A stretch of 64,000 bases of DNA from Ruegeria atlantica (GTDB lineage: Bacteria; Pseudomonadota; Alphaproteobacteria; Rhodobacterales; Rhodobacteraceae): the NCBI GenBank assembly GCA_013032095.1, contig WQBJ01000014.1, forward strand, positions 1 through 64,000, in the 5' to 3' direction. Each line of letters begins with the position of its first letter. Position 1 is the first letter of the stretch. Positions 1 through 7,743 of this stretch are shown piece after piece. The notes under the pieces are model-generated. The model searched no databases. It was not told where the DNA came from and saw only the letters and a list, made by a program, of their open reading frames with translations. A program made the position numbers and the translations under genes.

Positions 1-166
1 CCGCCAACTGACGCAAAACCTCACGCAATGGCGTCCGGGAAAGATCAAACTCTTCGGATAGTTTCGACTCGTCCAGATCGGTGCCCGGTTGCAAACGCAA
101 TGTCAGGATCGACACCCGCAGGTGATCCCTGAGCACATCTTTGCGGGACTTTGCGTCTTCTTTCAT
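1..166 (-). CDS. GntR family transcriptional regulator, N-terminal part (cut by window edge)
   Basis: Reading leftward from the ATG at 164-166 gives about 55 residues: a charged start (MKEDAKSRKDVL), then a winged helix-turn-helix ending in SRTPLREVLRQLA, which is the GntR recognition-helix signature. The ligand-binding half lies outside the window, so the subfamily cannot be assigned, although an FCD-type regulator is usual with this kind of N-terminus. The gene is divergent from the GlxA-type regulator at 303. The shared intergenic region carries palindromes (233-250) that could be its operator. Complete function is unknown. Confidence 0.8.
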   Translation of the reverse strand, partial: MKEDAKSRKDVLRDHLRVSILTLRLQPGTDLDESKLSEEFDLSRTPLREVLRQLA

Positions 167-232
167 CCAGGCTCTCCATTGGTTCGGTACGAATCGCATC
201 GTTCCTACCGCTGTCTCCTGTATTCCATCAAA

Positions 233-250
233 ATACAATTTGTATACATA
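233..250. promoter_or_regulatory. candidate GntR operator
   Basis: Two nested inverted repeats lie between divergent regulator genes: ATACAA-T-TTGTAT at 233-245 and the perfect octamer TGTATACA at 241-248. GntR/FCD proteins commonly bind short palindromes with a TTGTATACAA-like core, so autoregulation of the truncated GntR gene is the simplest reading. This is inferred from position and symmetry only. Confidence 0.45.
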
Positions 251-302
251 AAAAAATAGTGCAACATAGATCAGCGACCACGCCAAGCTGAATGAGACGA
301 CC

Positions 303-1253
303 ATGCGCCAACCGCGCCACATCACTTTCATCCTAATAGAGGAATTCTCGCACCTTGCCTTCTCCTGCGCGGTCGAGCCGCTTCGAATTGCGAATCTGGT
401 CAGCGGAGAAGATCTTTATGAGTGGACTTTCCTCTCGGAGCACGGAGAACAGGCGGTGTGTTCTAACGGATCAGTTACATTGGTGCATGGCGGGTTGGAC
501 GCTTTGCCAAAAACCGATCAGCTATTCGTGCTGTCCGGTATCCATATGCGAAACCACGTCACGCGACCGCTGCTGGCCACTCTACGCCGTGAGCGGGCTC
601 GGGGCACGGCCATTGGTGCGTTATGTTCAGGGGCGTGGCTTTTGGCCGAAGCGGGATTTCTGGACGGGATGCAGGCCGCGATTCACTGGGAATATCATGA
701 TGCGTTCATGGAAGCCTTTCCTGAAGTGAATCTTGTCCGCAGTGTCTTTGTGGCTGACGAGAAACACATTACAGCCTCGGGTGGCACTGCAACGGCCGAT
801 CTGATGCTGCATCTGATCGGACAGGATCATGGCGAAGAACTGGCCATCGCAGTCGCCGACCAGATGGTTTACAACGCTGTGCGTAACGCCACCGCCAAGC
901 AGCGCGTATCGCTGCAATCGCGGAATGGCATGCGCAATGCTCACTTGGCCAACGCGATCCACATTATGAGGGACTGTATCGAGGCGCCAGTGTCGCCGTC
1001 GCAGATTGCCGAGGATCTTGGGATATCTACGCGACAGCTGGAACGACTGTTCGGAAAGTACCTCAACTCCTCTCCCAAGAAGTATTTTATGGAGCTTCGT
1101 CTGGAGCGCGCCCAGAAATTGTTGCTTCAGACCGAGGCCTCGGTGACAGAAGTTGCAATGGCCTGTGGCTTCGAAAGCCCCGGCCATTTTTCGCGCGTGT
1201 ACAGGTCCAGCTTCGGCGTCACACCGCATGCGCAAAAAAGCAAACTTAATTAA
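303..1253 (+). CDS. GlxA family transcriptional regulator (DJ-1/PfpI-AraC fusion)
   Basis: A 316-residue cytoplasmic regulator. Residues about 5-190 form a DJ-1/PfpI-like domain with a nucleophile-elbow motif GALCSGAWLL (Cys108), and residues about 215-310 form an AraC DNA-binding domain with two helix-turn-helices (about 235-256 and 281-303, ending in the GFESPGHFSRVYRSSFGVTP signature). Family members (CdhR, GbdR, ArgR types) respond to quaternary amines or amino acids and activate their catabolic genes. Length is normal. No target operon is adjacent, so the inducer cannot be named. The ATG start fits the beginning of domain homology. Confidence 0.88.
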   Translation: MRQPRHITFILIEEFSHLAFSCAVEPLRIANLVSGEDLYEWTFLSEHGEQAVCSNGSVTLVHGGLDALPKTDQLFVLSGIHMRNHVTRPLLATLRRERARGTAIGALCSGAWLLAEAGFLDGMQAAIHWEYHDAFMEAFPEVNLVRSVFVADEKHITASGGTATADLMLHLIGQDHGEELAIAVADQMVYNAVRNATAKQRVSLQSRNGMRNAHLANAIHIMRDCIEAPVSPSQIAEDLGISTRQLERLFGKYLNSSPKKYFMELRLERAQKLLLQTEASVTEVAMACGFESPGHFSRVYRSSFGVTPHAQKSKLN

Positions 1254-1661
1254 CCGAAAGCGGCGGGGGGAGCTGCTCTGACCGTCGGCGAGCCCTGATG
1301 GTCAGGCGCTCACCCCCTGATCCCGCTCGTACCCCCTCGTTAAATTCAAACTCGTAAACTGATCAGCAGGATTGAGTGTTTGTACGCAGCGAAAGAGGCA
1401 CAACTATTGCAAGATCGTGTCAGAGATATGTATCTTTTGGCTCAAACCGCAGAGTTTGCCTCATTTCCATATCCGCCAAAATCTAGGCCAGCGCCGAAAT
1501 TTATGCTCTTACGGCCACTTTTGTTTGCGTTAAAAAACCATTTATGACATTTTTATTTAGCCAGTTAAGGGACTATTTCTGCGAAAAATGGCGTTAAATC
1601 GCATACGATTTTCTCTAAGAGTTTCTATGTCCTCATCAGGAGCTAGCCTTGGAGGACCCGC
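1254..1661. other. gene-poor intergenic stretch
   Basis: About 400 bases without a convincing gene. An open frame on the plus strand (1344-1547, stop TGA at 1545-1547) would give a basic peptide ending in RPLLFALKNHL, but it has no good ribosome-binding site and may be the decayed tail of a lost gene. The DNA from about 1500 to 1640 is clearly AT-rich and probably contains the promoter of the gene at 1662. Confidence 0.4.
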
Positions 1662-2168
1662 ATGAATTTGGAATCCCACGAAGCCGCAGTAGAATTTGCG
1701 CCGCGTGTAATCTCGATAGCTAAACGCGAGCGACAGATTTGCCAGGCATCCAAAGCTGCCGAAGTCGCATTTGAGCGAATTTCACGTTTGGCCACGGATG
1801 GCGTTTCGGTTCATGGTGAATTGCAAGATCGCGTGTTTTCCATCTTCCGATGGTACTTCCTTTCGGCATTTTGTACGCGCCTTCTGACAGACGCGGCGCA
1901 TCGGTTGGAGCATCAGACTTTGCAAGTTTCCGTCGACATTTTCAGCGCGGTGAAAATGGTGCTGACCGAAAGCGAAATCGAACGGTCAATGGCCTTGGTC
2001 AGTGTAGAGCAAACGTCTCCGGCGCTGGTACGGGCCAATGACATAGGTAGCCGGGGACACACTGTGGGTTGGGTTGCGGCCGGGTTGTACGAAGAAGGCC
2101 GCGATTTCCCGCACGAGATCAAGAATGCGCTGGCCGGTGCCTTGGCTGCTTCAACTCGGATCAACTGA
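1662..2168 (+). CDS. hypothetical protein
   Basis: A 168-residue protein with a convincing ribosome-binding site (GGAGGA about 6 bases before the ATG). It has no signal peptide or clear membrane segment. The sequence is mostly helical-looking in the first half, and a GSRGHTVGWVAAGLYEEGRDF segment (about 125-147) is the most distinctive part. I do not recognise the family. It sits alone at the edge of an accessory, lower-GC stretch, and no neighbour suggests a role. Confidence 0.55.
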   Translation: MNLESHEAAVEFAPRVISIAKRERQICQASKAAEVAFERISRLATDGVSVHGELQDRVFSIFRWYFLSAFCTRLLTDAAHRLEHQTLQVSVDIFSAVKMVLTESEIERSMALVSVEQTSPALVRANDIGSRGHTVGWVAAGLYEEGRDFPHEIKNALAGALAASTRIN

Positions 2169-2274
2169 TCGCTTGAGAATAATGTCTTTGCTTCAGGCGC
2201 TGGTGGAAAAGCTGCAATACCTGCCGTAACACTCAAGAGGTCCGCTTGGTCCTTTCCAGAAAATTCGGAGGAGA

Positions 2275-2292
2275 TTTGTTGGCGCCTAGGGG
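2275..2292 (+). repeat. imperfect copy of the tRNA-Ala 3' end (att-like)
   Basis: TTTGTTGGCGCCTAGGGG matches TTTGGTGGAGCCTAGGGG at 6372-6389 in 16 of 18 positions, in the same orientation. The second copy spans the 3' end of tRNA-Ala. Integrating elements commonly leave such a direct repeat at the far border. No integrase is seen between the copies, so this would be an old, decayed insertion, or chance. Confidence 0.35.
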
Positions 2293-2746
2293 TAGCGTCG
2301 CCGAACGCCTAATGCACTGATGGTAAAGATATTGTAGTGTGTCGGGTTGTAGTGTGTCTCACCCTGGTGTCACACTGATGCTTGGGCAACGGCTATTGTG
2401 TAGACTCGTTGTGGATGCACGTTAAAGTGCTGCGCCAGTTCACCCGCGTTGCGTCTGGAGGTTAAGCTGGCCGGGTGTTTATCCGAGTGTTGTGTGCGGA
2501 AAATGCCAGCCTGAAAGAAGTATTAAGCCGAGATACCAAGCAACTTCGGAATTGATGCCGGGACTGGATGCATCCCGTTCCTTAGTGGCCCGAATGGTAA
2601 GGGCTTAGGGCTAGTTTTCGAGAAAAGAATGCCTGGCTCCCTTATCCCCAGTTTAAAATCACGTGGGGTTCAATGATGAAAGCATAACCTCAAATCTGTG
2701 ACATTGTGCTAGCGAACCATTGTGGAGCTTTTCCGAAAATTTCGTT

Positions 2747-2778
2747 GCGGGCCTTGGTGCGGCCCGCAATATTTTTTT
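2747..2778 (+). terminator. rho-independent terminator
   Basis: A perfect 7-base stem (GCGGGCC at 2747-2753 with GGCCCGC at 2761-2767) and a 7-base loop are followed by AATATTTTTTT. The T tract is on the plus strand, whereas the neighbouring gene at 2805 runs on the minus strand, so this terminator belongs to a plus-strand transcript from 2169-2746 or from the gene at 1662. Confidence 0.75.
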
Positions 2779-2804
2779 GACGCCGGAAACACGGGGATTG
2801 GTTT

Positions 2805-4844
2805 TCAAACCCAAGCGGTGTCGTCGAAGAAGTAGAACTCATCTGCAACTAAATCTGTAGGCAAAACGACACCCGCATCTGTGAAGTTCGCGTCTCCGTC
2901 GTTCAACAACAGGGACAATGTGCCCGGAGACGCATCCGACGCGATCAACAGGTCCAGATCTCCGTCGCCGTCGTAATCTGCCGCGGCCTGTACGTTGCCG
3001 GTGATGCTTGGGTCGAAGGATTGCAGCACAAATTCCTTACCGCTGCCGGTATCGACAACTTCATAGACACGCAGACCGGGATCAAGATTATCGTCGCTGG
3101 CGCCTGCACTGACAACTTCGATAGCGGCGTCACCATCGAAATTCCCGCCCTCGACCAGGCCAACGAGGCCAAGTTCATCAATTGGAACCGTAGGACGGTT
3201 TCCCGGCTCGGTTTCGCCTAAGCCATCATTCAGCAGGGCGTATATCCCGCGGCCCTCGCCGTCGGCGACAAAAAGAACGTCCTCGTCGCCGTCACCGTCC
3301 AGGTCCAGAATTTGCCCATCAAAATGGGTTTCAGGACTCGGGGCGGCCCCCGTAGACAGGGTCAGGTTGCCATTCCCATCGTTCAGATAGATACGCACGT
3401 TGCTGGCAGGGGTAGAGTTCAGCACCACAATATCGCCCGCAGTATTGCCGTCGAAATCACCGATCAAACCTTCCGTGCGATTTGACGCCGAAACTTCACT
3501 GCGTGACAGAAGGCTGAAATCACCGGTTCCGTCATTTTCCAAAAGAAAGGCTGTATCGCCGTTTTCATCAATCAGTAGGGTATCCTGATCTCCGTCCCCG
3601 TCGATGTCGCCTGCATCTTTTGCTTCAAGAGACAAACCACCGAGTCCCAAAAATGGGAACAGCGAACTTGTCTTAATCTCCGAGGTTTTGGACTCGGTAA
3701 AAGTTCCGGTGCCATCATTGGAAAAGAGGGTGGTGGTAAAAATGAATTCATCGGTCACACCCATCTCGGGCGGGACGGTGACGTTCACAGTCAGGAAATC
3801 AGTGTGCCCGTCGCCATCGAAGTCCGCCGCCAAAGTACCGTTTTCGCCCGGCGTGATCCCTGTCTTGCGTGTGGTGAAATTGCCGGTCCCATCATTAAGA
3901 CCCAGAACTACTTCTCCGTTGTCAATGTACCATACATCAGGGGTCGGCTTAGGTAATGGTTCTGTTGATACGGGTTCAAAGCGCAGGAAATCCGTGCGCA
4001 ACGGCTCACCGCCATCGGCCTTACCGATCAACGTGATCTGGTCACCTTTCTCAAGGGTCAGATTCTTGATTGTACGTTCCGCGCGACTACTCGCACTGGC
4101 CAGATCGCTTCCATCGGTACTGTCCCACTCGAAACTGTCGATCTCTTTGCCATTTAACAGGACCCGCATAGACGAAACGCCGTCGGTTTCATCAAAATAG
4201 CCGATCGTAAGGTCAAAAGTGCCGGCTTTTTCAACCGTATACAGTGCGCTAGCTTCGGCACCCTCTCTGGCCTGCAAAAACGCATTGCCCGAGGCGTTGG
4301 GATTTTCAACCACTCTGAAACCAGAGAGGATATCCAGTGTCTCGGCCTCGACAATAAATGGCTTGCCTGGTGAGGGAGGTGGCGGCCCATCGGCCGACGG
4401 CGCAATATCCAAATAATCCGTGCGCAACGGCTCACCGCTATCGGCCCGACCACGCAGTACGACACTGTCTCCGGGGTTTAGCCAGACAGAGAGAACCGTG
4501 CGCTCTTGTAGCCCATTGGGTGTCACAATCCTGCTGCCGGTTGTGCTGTCCCATTGGAAACTGTCGACGACAATTCCGTTGACGACGACTTCCATGTAAG
4601 AAACGCCGTCAGTCTCGTCGAAGTAACCGACAGTCAGATCAAAATAACCAGACTCGCCTTCAAATAGCCCTCCGGCCCTGGAAACATCACCTTGGGCCTG
4701 CAAAAAGCTGTCGTCGGAGGCATGTGGATTTGTTTGGATTTTAAACCCGCTGTCAAAGCTGAATTTCTCAGCTTCATTTCGACCTAGAGCCAGCGTGGCA
4801 GTAAAATCAGATTCAATAGGATCGTTGGGAATGGTATCGGGCAT
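2805..4844 (-). CDS. tandem CBM-like / FG-GAP (VCBS) repeat protein
   Basis: A 679-residue acidic protein. Two homologous beta-sandwich modules, about residues 15-148 and 163-291, share the line LTVGYFDETDGVS / LTIGYFDETDGVS and the end GEPLRTDYL / GEPLRTDFL. The second begins with IVEAETLDILSGF, typical of CBM6/35-like carbohydrate-binding domains. A Pro-rich linker separates the modules. Residues about 300-679 hold six or so FG-GAP/VCBS blades with calcium-type DxDGDGxxD loops. No N-terminal signal peptide is visible, and the hydrophobic acidic end (FYFFDDTAWV) would suit type I secretion, which is inference. A ribosome-binding site (AAGAGGTGG) precedes the ATG. Likely an extracellular, polysaccharide-binding surface protein. 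It stands alone in an accessory region. Confidence 0.75.
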   Translation of the reverse strand: MPDTIPNDPIESDFTATLALGRNEAEKFSFDSGFKIQTNPHASDDSFLQAQGDVSRAGGLFEGESGYFDLTVGYFDETDGVSYMEVVVNGIVVDSFQWDSTTGSRIVTPNGLQERTVLSVWLNPGDSVVLRGRADSGEPLRTDYLDIAPSADGPPPPSPGKPFIVEAETLDILSGFRVVENPNASGNAFLQAREGAEASALYTVEKAGTFDLTIGYFDETDGVSSMRVLLNGKEIDSFEWDSTDGSDLASASSRAERTIKNLTLEKGDQITLIGKADGGEPLRTDFLRFEPVSTEPLPKPTPDVWYIDNGEVVLGLNDGTGNFTTRKTGITPGENGTLAADFDGDGHTDFLTVNVTVPPEMGVTDEFIFTTTLFSNDGTGTFTESKTSEIKTSSLFPFLGLGGLSLEAKDAGDIDGDGDQDTLLIDENGDTAFLLENDGTGDFSLLSRSEVSASNRTEGLIGDFDGNTAGDIVVLNSTPASNVRIYLNDGNGNLTLSTGAAPSPETHFDGQILDLDGDGDEDVLFVADGEGRGIYALLNDGLGETEPGNRPTVPIDELGLVGLVEGGNFDGDAAIEVVSAGASDDNLDPGLRVYEVVDTGSGKEFVLQSFDPSITGNVQAAADYDGDGDLDLLIASDASPGTLSLLLNDGDANFTDAGVVLPTDLVADEFYFFDDTAWV

Positions 4845-5670
4845 CAGGCCACCTCTTTAAAAAAAAATTACAGTTTTTAGGGATCTGAAAATCTTGTTCT
4901 TCAAAAGGTAGTGCCGACGATGTTGCCAGAAAAACCGATTCGGATCACGTTTCTCCTTCGTCTTGGCTCTTCGTCAGTCAACAATCATTAAATAGTCCGC
5001 CTTGTCCGCAACTCGGACTTTTGTCCGTTTTCGGGAGTATTAAGGCGTCCGATGTAATGCTCTAAGGAACCATCAATCATATCATTGCAGACAGAGCTGC
5101 GGCATCGACTTTCGAAAATTGGGCGCAGCTTTTGTCTAAGAACCTTACTTTTTCATCCGTGCCTTTATGGGATTGGAGAACAATTGCGAAAAATCCAACG
5201 CGGCGACAATCGCGTTGAGCGCTGCGTGTTGAGCAATACGGTCGGCCCGCGCATATCGTTTTGCGAGCGTTATAAGTGTGGTAGTTTCGTTTTTCTTTGT
5301 CATGATCTGTTTCCAGATGAGGTCTGACTAGGTGCTCGCTACAAATCAGATCCCACAATCGGGCTGGAGTACTCATGTGTAAAGGAGAGTGCTGCTTAGC
5401 TTCGCGTGCCGAACGCACCGGCGTCCACCTAGGGTCAAGTTGAGCGTGCAGGGTTTTACCAGGCCCGTTAGGTAGTTGCCGACGGCCCCTAGAGGTGCCG
5501 GATGTGCTGAAGAAGCGTGGTTGGCTGATGCACAGCAAAGGGGGCGCATGAAGGTTTGGGAACAATTTGAAGCCAAGCTAGCCCAGCGCAATCAGAACGA
5601 GTAGCGACTAGCCGATAGCAACGCGATTGAAGTACTGGAATCATTGGGTCTGCTTAACTACCTCTATTGC
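4845..5670. other. 826-base stretch of mostly degenerate DNA
   Basis: The first 150 bases hold the promoter side of the FG-GAP gene, with AT-rich sequence and repeated TTGTCCG words near 5000-5025. One short minus-strand reading frame (5145-5303) is listed separately. From 5330 to 5640 every frame is interrupted, and a frame leading into the gene at 5671 contains a stop at 5602-5604. The stretch looks like eroded accessory DNA. Confidence 0.4.
5145..5303 (-). CDS. possible small protein (52 aa)
   Basis: An ATG at 5301-5303 opens a 52-residue frame closing with TAA at 5145-5147: MTKKNETTTLITLAKRYARA at the start and FSNPIKARMKK at the end. Composition (Lys/Arg/Ala, regular helical pattern TLAKRYARADRIAQHAALNAIVAAL) is protein-like, but the ribosome-binding site is weak and no family is recognised. 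It may be a small orphan gene or the end of a lost one. Confidence 0.25.
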   Translation of the reverse strand: MTKKNETTTLITLAKRYARADRIAQHAALNAIVAALDFSQLFSNPIKARMKK

Positions 5671-6240
5671 ATGATTAAATCGTTAAGCCTGGCTTTTGCG
5701 ACGGCACTTATTCTGACTTCGTTTCCAGTGATCGCCGAAAACTCTATTTTGCCGGAACAAGTGTTCCCGAGAGGAGCCGAAGTAGCGTTTGAAGTTGTGT
5801 CCTGCATAAACACTGTGAATGGCCATGTTGAACCCGTCCTTGGAACACCTTGGGAACTGACACAAGCTGTCCTCGAACTGCCATATGAACATGAGCTCGA
5901 ACGGTTAGCTGACGGGCTCTTTTTTGTTGTTGGTAGAAGGCTTGGGTATCACGGGACTTGGGTAGCCCTTCTCGATATCTCTCGAAGCGATTGGTTTGCG
6001 TATGAAGTCAGGGATGAAGAAGCGGACCTTTGGATTTTTGGAGCAAGTCTTGTGCCGACCGAAGTCATTTCCGCTCTGGAAGAATGCAGTGTGAGATGGG
6101 GTGGGTTCTGGGCCGATGAGTTTCCGATGTTCCCTCTCGAAGCTCCTACTGTAGCACCGTTGCCAAAGGAACAGAAGCTTCCAGACAACCTCTTAAAAAA
6201 TGATGCTAACTTGCTGCCACCAATTGCAGAGGGCGAATAG
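5671..6240 (+). CDS. secreted hypothetical protein
   Basis: A 189-residue protein from the ATG at 5671, chosen over the upstream TTG at 5644 because it starts exactly at a signal peptide (MIKSLSLAFATALILTSFPV, likely cut after VIA). The mature part has two cysteines (SCINTVNG and EECSVRW), tryptophan-rich segments and a Pro-rich tail. The codon use is AT-richer than that of neighbours, consistent with acquired DNA. No family recognised. It lies between degenerate sequence and tRNA-Ala, and no operon partner is visible. Confidence 0.55.
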   Translation: MIKSLSLAFATALILTSFPVIAENSILPEQVFPRGAEVAFEVVSCINTVNGHVEPVLGTPWELTQAVLELPYEHELERLADGLFFVVGRRLGYHGTWVALLDISRSDWFAYEVRDEEADLWIFGASLVPTEVISALEECSVRWGGFWADEFPMFPLEAPTVAPLPKEQKLPDNLLKNDANLLPPIAEGE

Positions 6241-6373
6241 AAACGCCGCATGAAATGTAACCATTCCGCATGCCGTGTCTAGACAACGAGAGATGCGCAC
6301 GCAGCTTTATTTTGTGTCCCACCTGTGTGTCACACCGCTCTAAGGCTTGATATCGAGTTGTTCTATTAGGTTT

Positions 6374-6449
<76 letters not shown>

Positions 6450-6590
6450 ATCTAGGTACTGCCGAAGCAGTGGACGGACGTTTATGAGACGGCGGCGGTG
6501 AGCGCAAGTCCAAAAAATGGAAAATGCCAAAAACTTTCCGACTTACGTCCGGGTCGGCATGAGGCGGCGGTGGGCCGCCTCTGACCGGTC

Positions 6591-6917
6591 TTAGTTCTCG
6601 TCTTCCGACGACATGTCGGTGATATCGTCCAGCGAAACGTTATCGTTACCGTCGTCATCATCGTCCAGCAGATCATCGTCCAGATCGACATCGACGTTGT
6701 CGTCATCGTCCAGAACCAGATCCTCATCCGAAGCGTCTTTACGCGCTTTGGCCGAGGCGGCGTCTTCCGCGTCCGCGGCGATCATCCGGCTTTTTCCGGT
6801 TTCCAGCTCCACGATCTCGCCAGTGTAGGGGCTGATGATCGGGTCCTTGTTCAGGTCATAAAACCGCTTACCGGTGGTCGGGCAAACGCGCTTTACGCCC
6901 CATTCTTCCTTGGGCAT
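6591..6917 (-). CDS. TIGR02300 / FYDLN-acid family protein
   Basis: A 108-residue protein with the conserved head MPKEEWGVKRVCPTTGKRFY, followed by DLNKDPIISPYTGE and then a highly acidic tail with runs of Asp. This is the alphaproteobacterial FYDLN-acid family, whose role is not established. The head resembles a small metal-binding or zinc-ribbon-like fold but retains only one cysteine. It is a stand-alone gene on the core side of tRNA-Ala and is divergent from the peptidase gene at 7018. Confidence 0.9.
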   Translation of the reverse strand: MPKEEWGVKRVCPTTGKRFYDLNKDPIISPYTGEIVELETGKSRMIAADAEDAASAKARKDASDEDLVLDDDDNVDVDLDDDLLDDDDDGNDNVSLDDITDMSSEDEN

Positions 6918-7017
6918 GTCAAATCCCCTTGATATCAGGTGAGTCGTAATAATGATTCAGGTCACGTGCCACATGCAGCAGGCACTGTCAAAGCCTTTGA
7001 GCAGGAGAAACAGGCAT

Positions 7018-7713
7018 ATGGGAGATCACGCACTGCCCGGTCGGCCTCCGGTGCCGCTGACGTTACGCAAATCGGCACGAGCACGGCGGATTAGCTTGCG
7101 GATTTCCCAGTTGGACGGGCGGGTTACACTGACCTATCCCCAGGGTGTGCCCGAGGCCGAGGCACTGGATTTCGCCCGTGTGAAAGAACAGTGGATACGT
7201 CAACATTTGCAGGATCGACCCGATCCGGCGATGGTTCAGTATGGCCAAGTTATTCCCATCGAGGGGGTGGAGCGGCGAATCGTTCCCGCAAGCGGGCGAC
7301 GGGTATTGTTGCAGGGCGACGAGATAGCGGTGCCCGAAGGGTCCGAGGCGAGGCGCCTGTCGCGGTTTTTGAAGGAACTGGCGCGGGATCGTCTGACCGG
7401 GGCCTGCGACGATTACGCCGCGATGCTGGGCAGGTCGTATTCCAGCCTGACAATTCGCGACACTCGGTCCCGTTGGGGGTCTTGCAGTTCCACCGGCGGG
7501 TTGATGTTCTCGTGGCGACTGATCCTGGCTCCATCTGAAATCCTCCACTACGTCGCCGCTCATGAAGTGGCGCATCTGATCGAGATGAACCACTCCGCCG
7601 CTTTTTGGGCGCAGGTTGAACGAATTTTCGGCGACTTTCGCGATCAGCGGCGTTGGCTGCGCGACAACGGAGCGCAACTTCATCAGTACAGATTTGACGC
7701 GGCTGTGTGTTGA
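7018..7713 (+). CDS. YgjP/SprT-like metallopeptidase family protein (DUF45)
   Basis: 231 residues from the ATG at 7018, preferred because GCAGGAGAAAC stands just upstream; frames reaching further back add a non-conserved leader. The C-terminal half carries the zinc-binding HEVAH (182-186) with a third His in EMNHSAAFW (192), preceded by the family block TRSRWGSCSSTGGLMFSWRLI (about 149-169). These YgjP-like (formerly M48-type) proteins are predicted cytoplasmic zinc peptidases of unknown substrate, often beside restriction or repair genes elsewhere. Here there is no such context. Confidence 0.85.
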   Translation: MGDHALPGRPPVPLTLRKSARARRISLRISQLDGRVTLTYPQGVPEAEALDFARVKEQWIRQHLQDRPDPAMVQYGQVIPIEGVERRIVPASGRRVLLQGDEIAVPEGSEARRLSRFLKELARDRLTGACDDYAAMLGRSYSSLTIRDTRSRWGSCSSTGGLMFSWRLILAPSEILHYVAAHEVAHLIEMNHSAAFWAQVERIFGDFRDQRRWLRDNGAQLHQYRFDAAVC

Positions 7714-7726
7714 CCCTGCTGATATT

Positions 7727-7736
7727 TGTGATCACA
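7727..7736. promoter_or_regulatory. candidate GntR operator
   Basis: TGTGATCACA is a perfect 10-base palindrome centred about 12 bases before the GntR start codon at 7744, within TTTGTGATCACATGG. FCD-type GntR proteins typically bind such TGTnnnnACA palindromes, so negative autoregulation is plausible. A Crp/Fnr-type site is the alternative. Confidence 0.45.
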
Positions 7737-7743
7737 TGGGCCA

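Larger units (their letters stand above)
2169..2804. other. 636-base non-coding stretch with terminator and tRNA-like repeat
   Basis: No gene can be supported here. Three things are visible: a copy of the tRNA-Ala 3' end at 2275-2292 (16 of 18 bases); a minus-strand fragment around 2370-2480 that reads like a helix-turn-helix (RRNAGELAQHFNVHPQRV) and runs into a stop, possibly a transposase remnant; and a strong plus-strand terminator at 2747-2778 with no gene upstream of it. The last leaves room for a small RNA. Confidence 0.4.

Noticed and set aside
627..1235. Long minus-strand frame opposite the GlxA-type gene
   Set aside because: Antisense shadow of a clear gene; no signal, RBS or family features.
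1344..1547. Open frame ending in RPLLFALKNHL upstream of the gene at 1662
   Set aside because: No convincing start or ribosome-binding site, and it is not a recognised protein. Kept only as a note in the intergenic entry.
3604..4200. Long plus-strand frame opposite the FG-GAP gene
   Set aside because: Arises from the Asp/Gly-rich repeats on the other strand; low complexity and no RBS.
4980..5030. Repeated TTGTCCG words
   Set aside because: Too short and too few to be a repeat array or CRISPR; likely chance or degenerate DNA.
5373..5591. Short minus-strand frame in the eroded region near 5400
   Set aside because: No RBS and no protein-like pattern; surrounded by stops in other frames.
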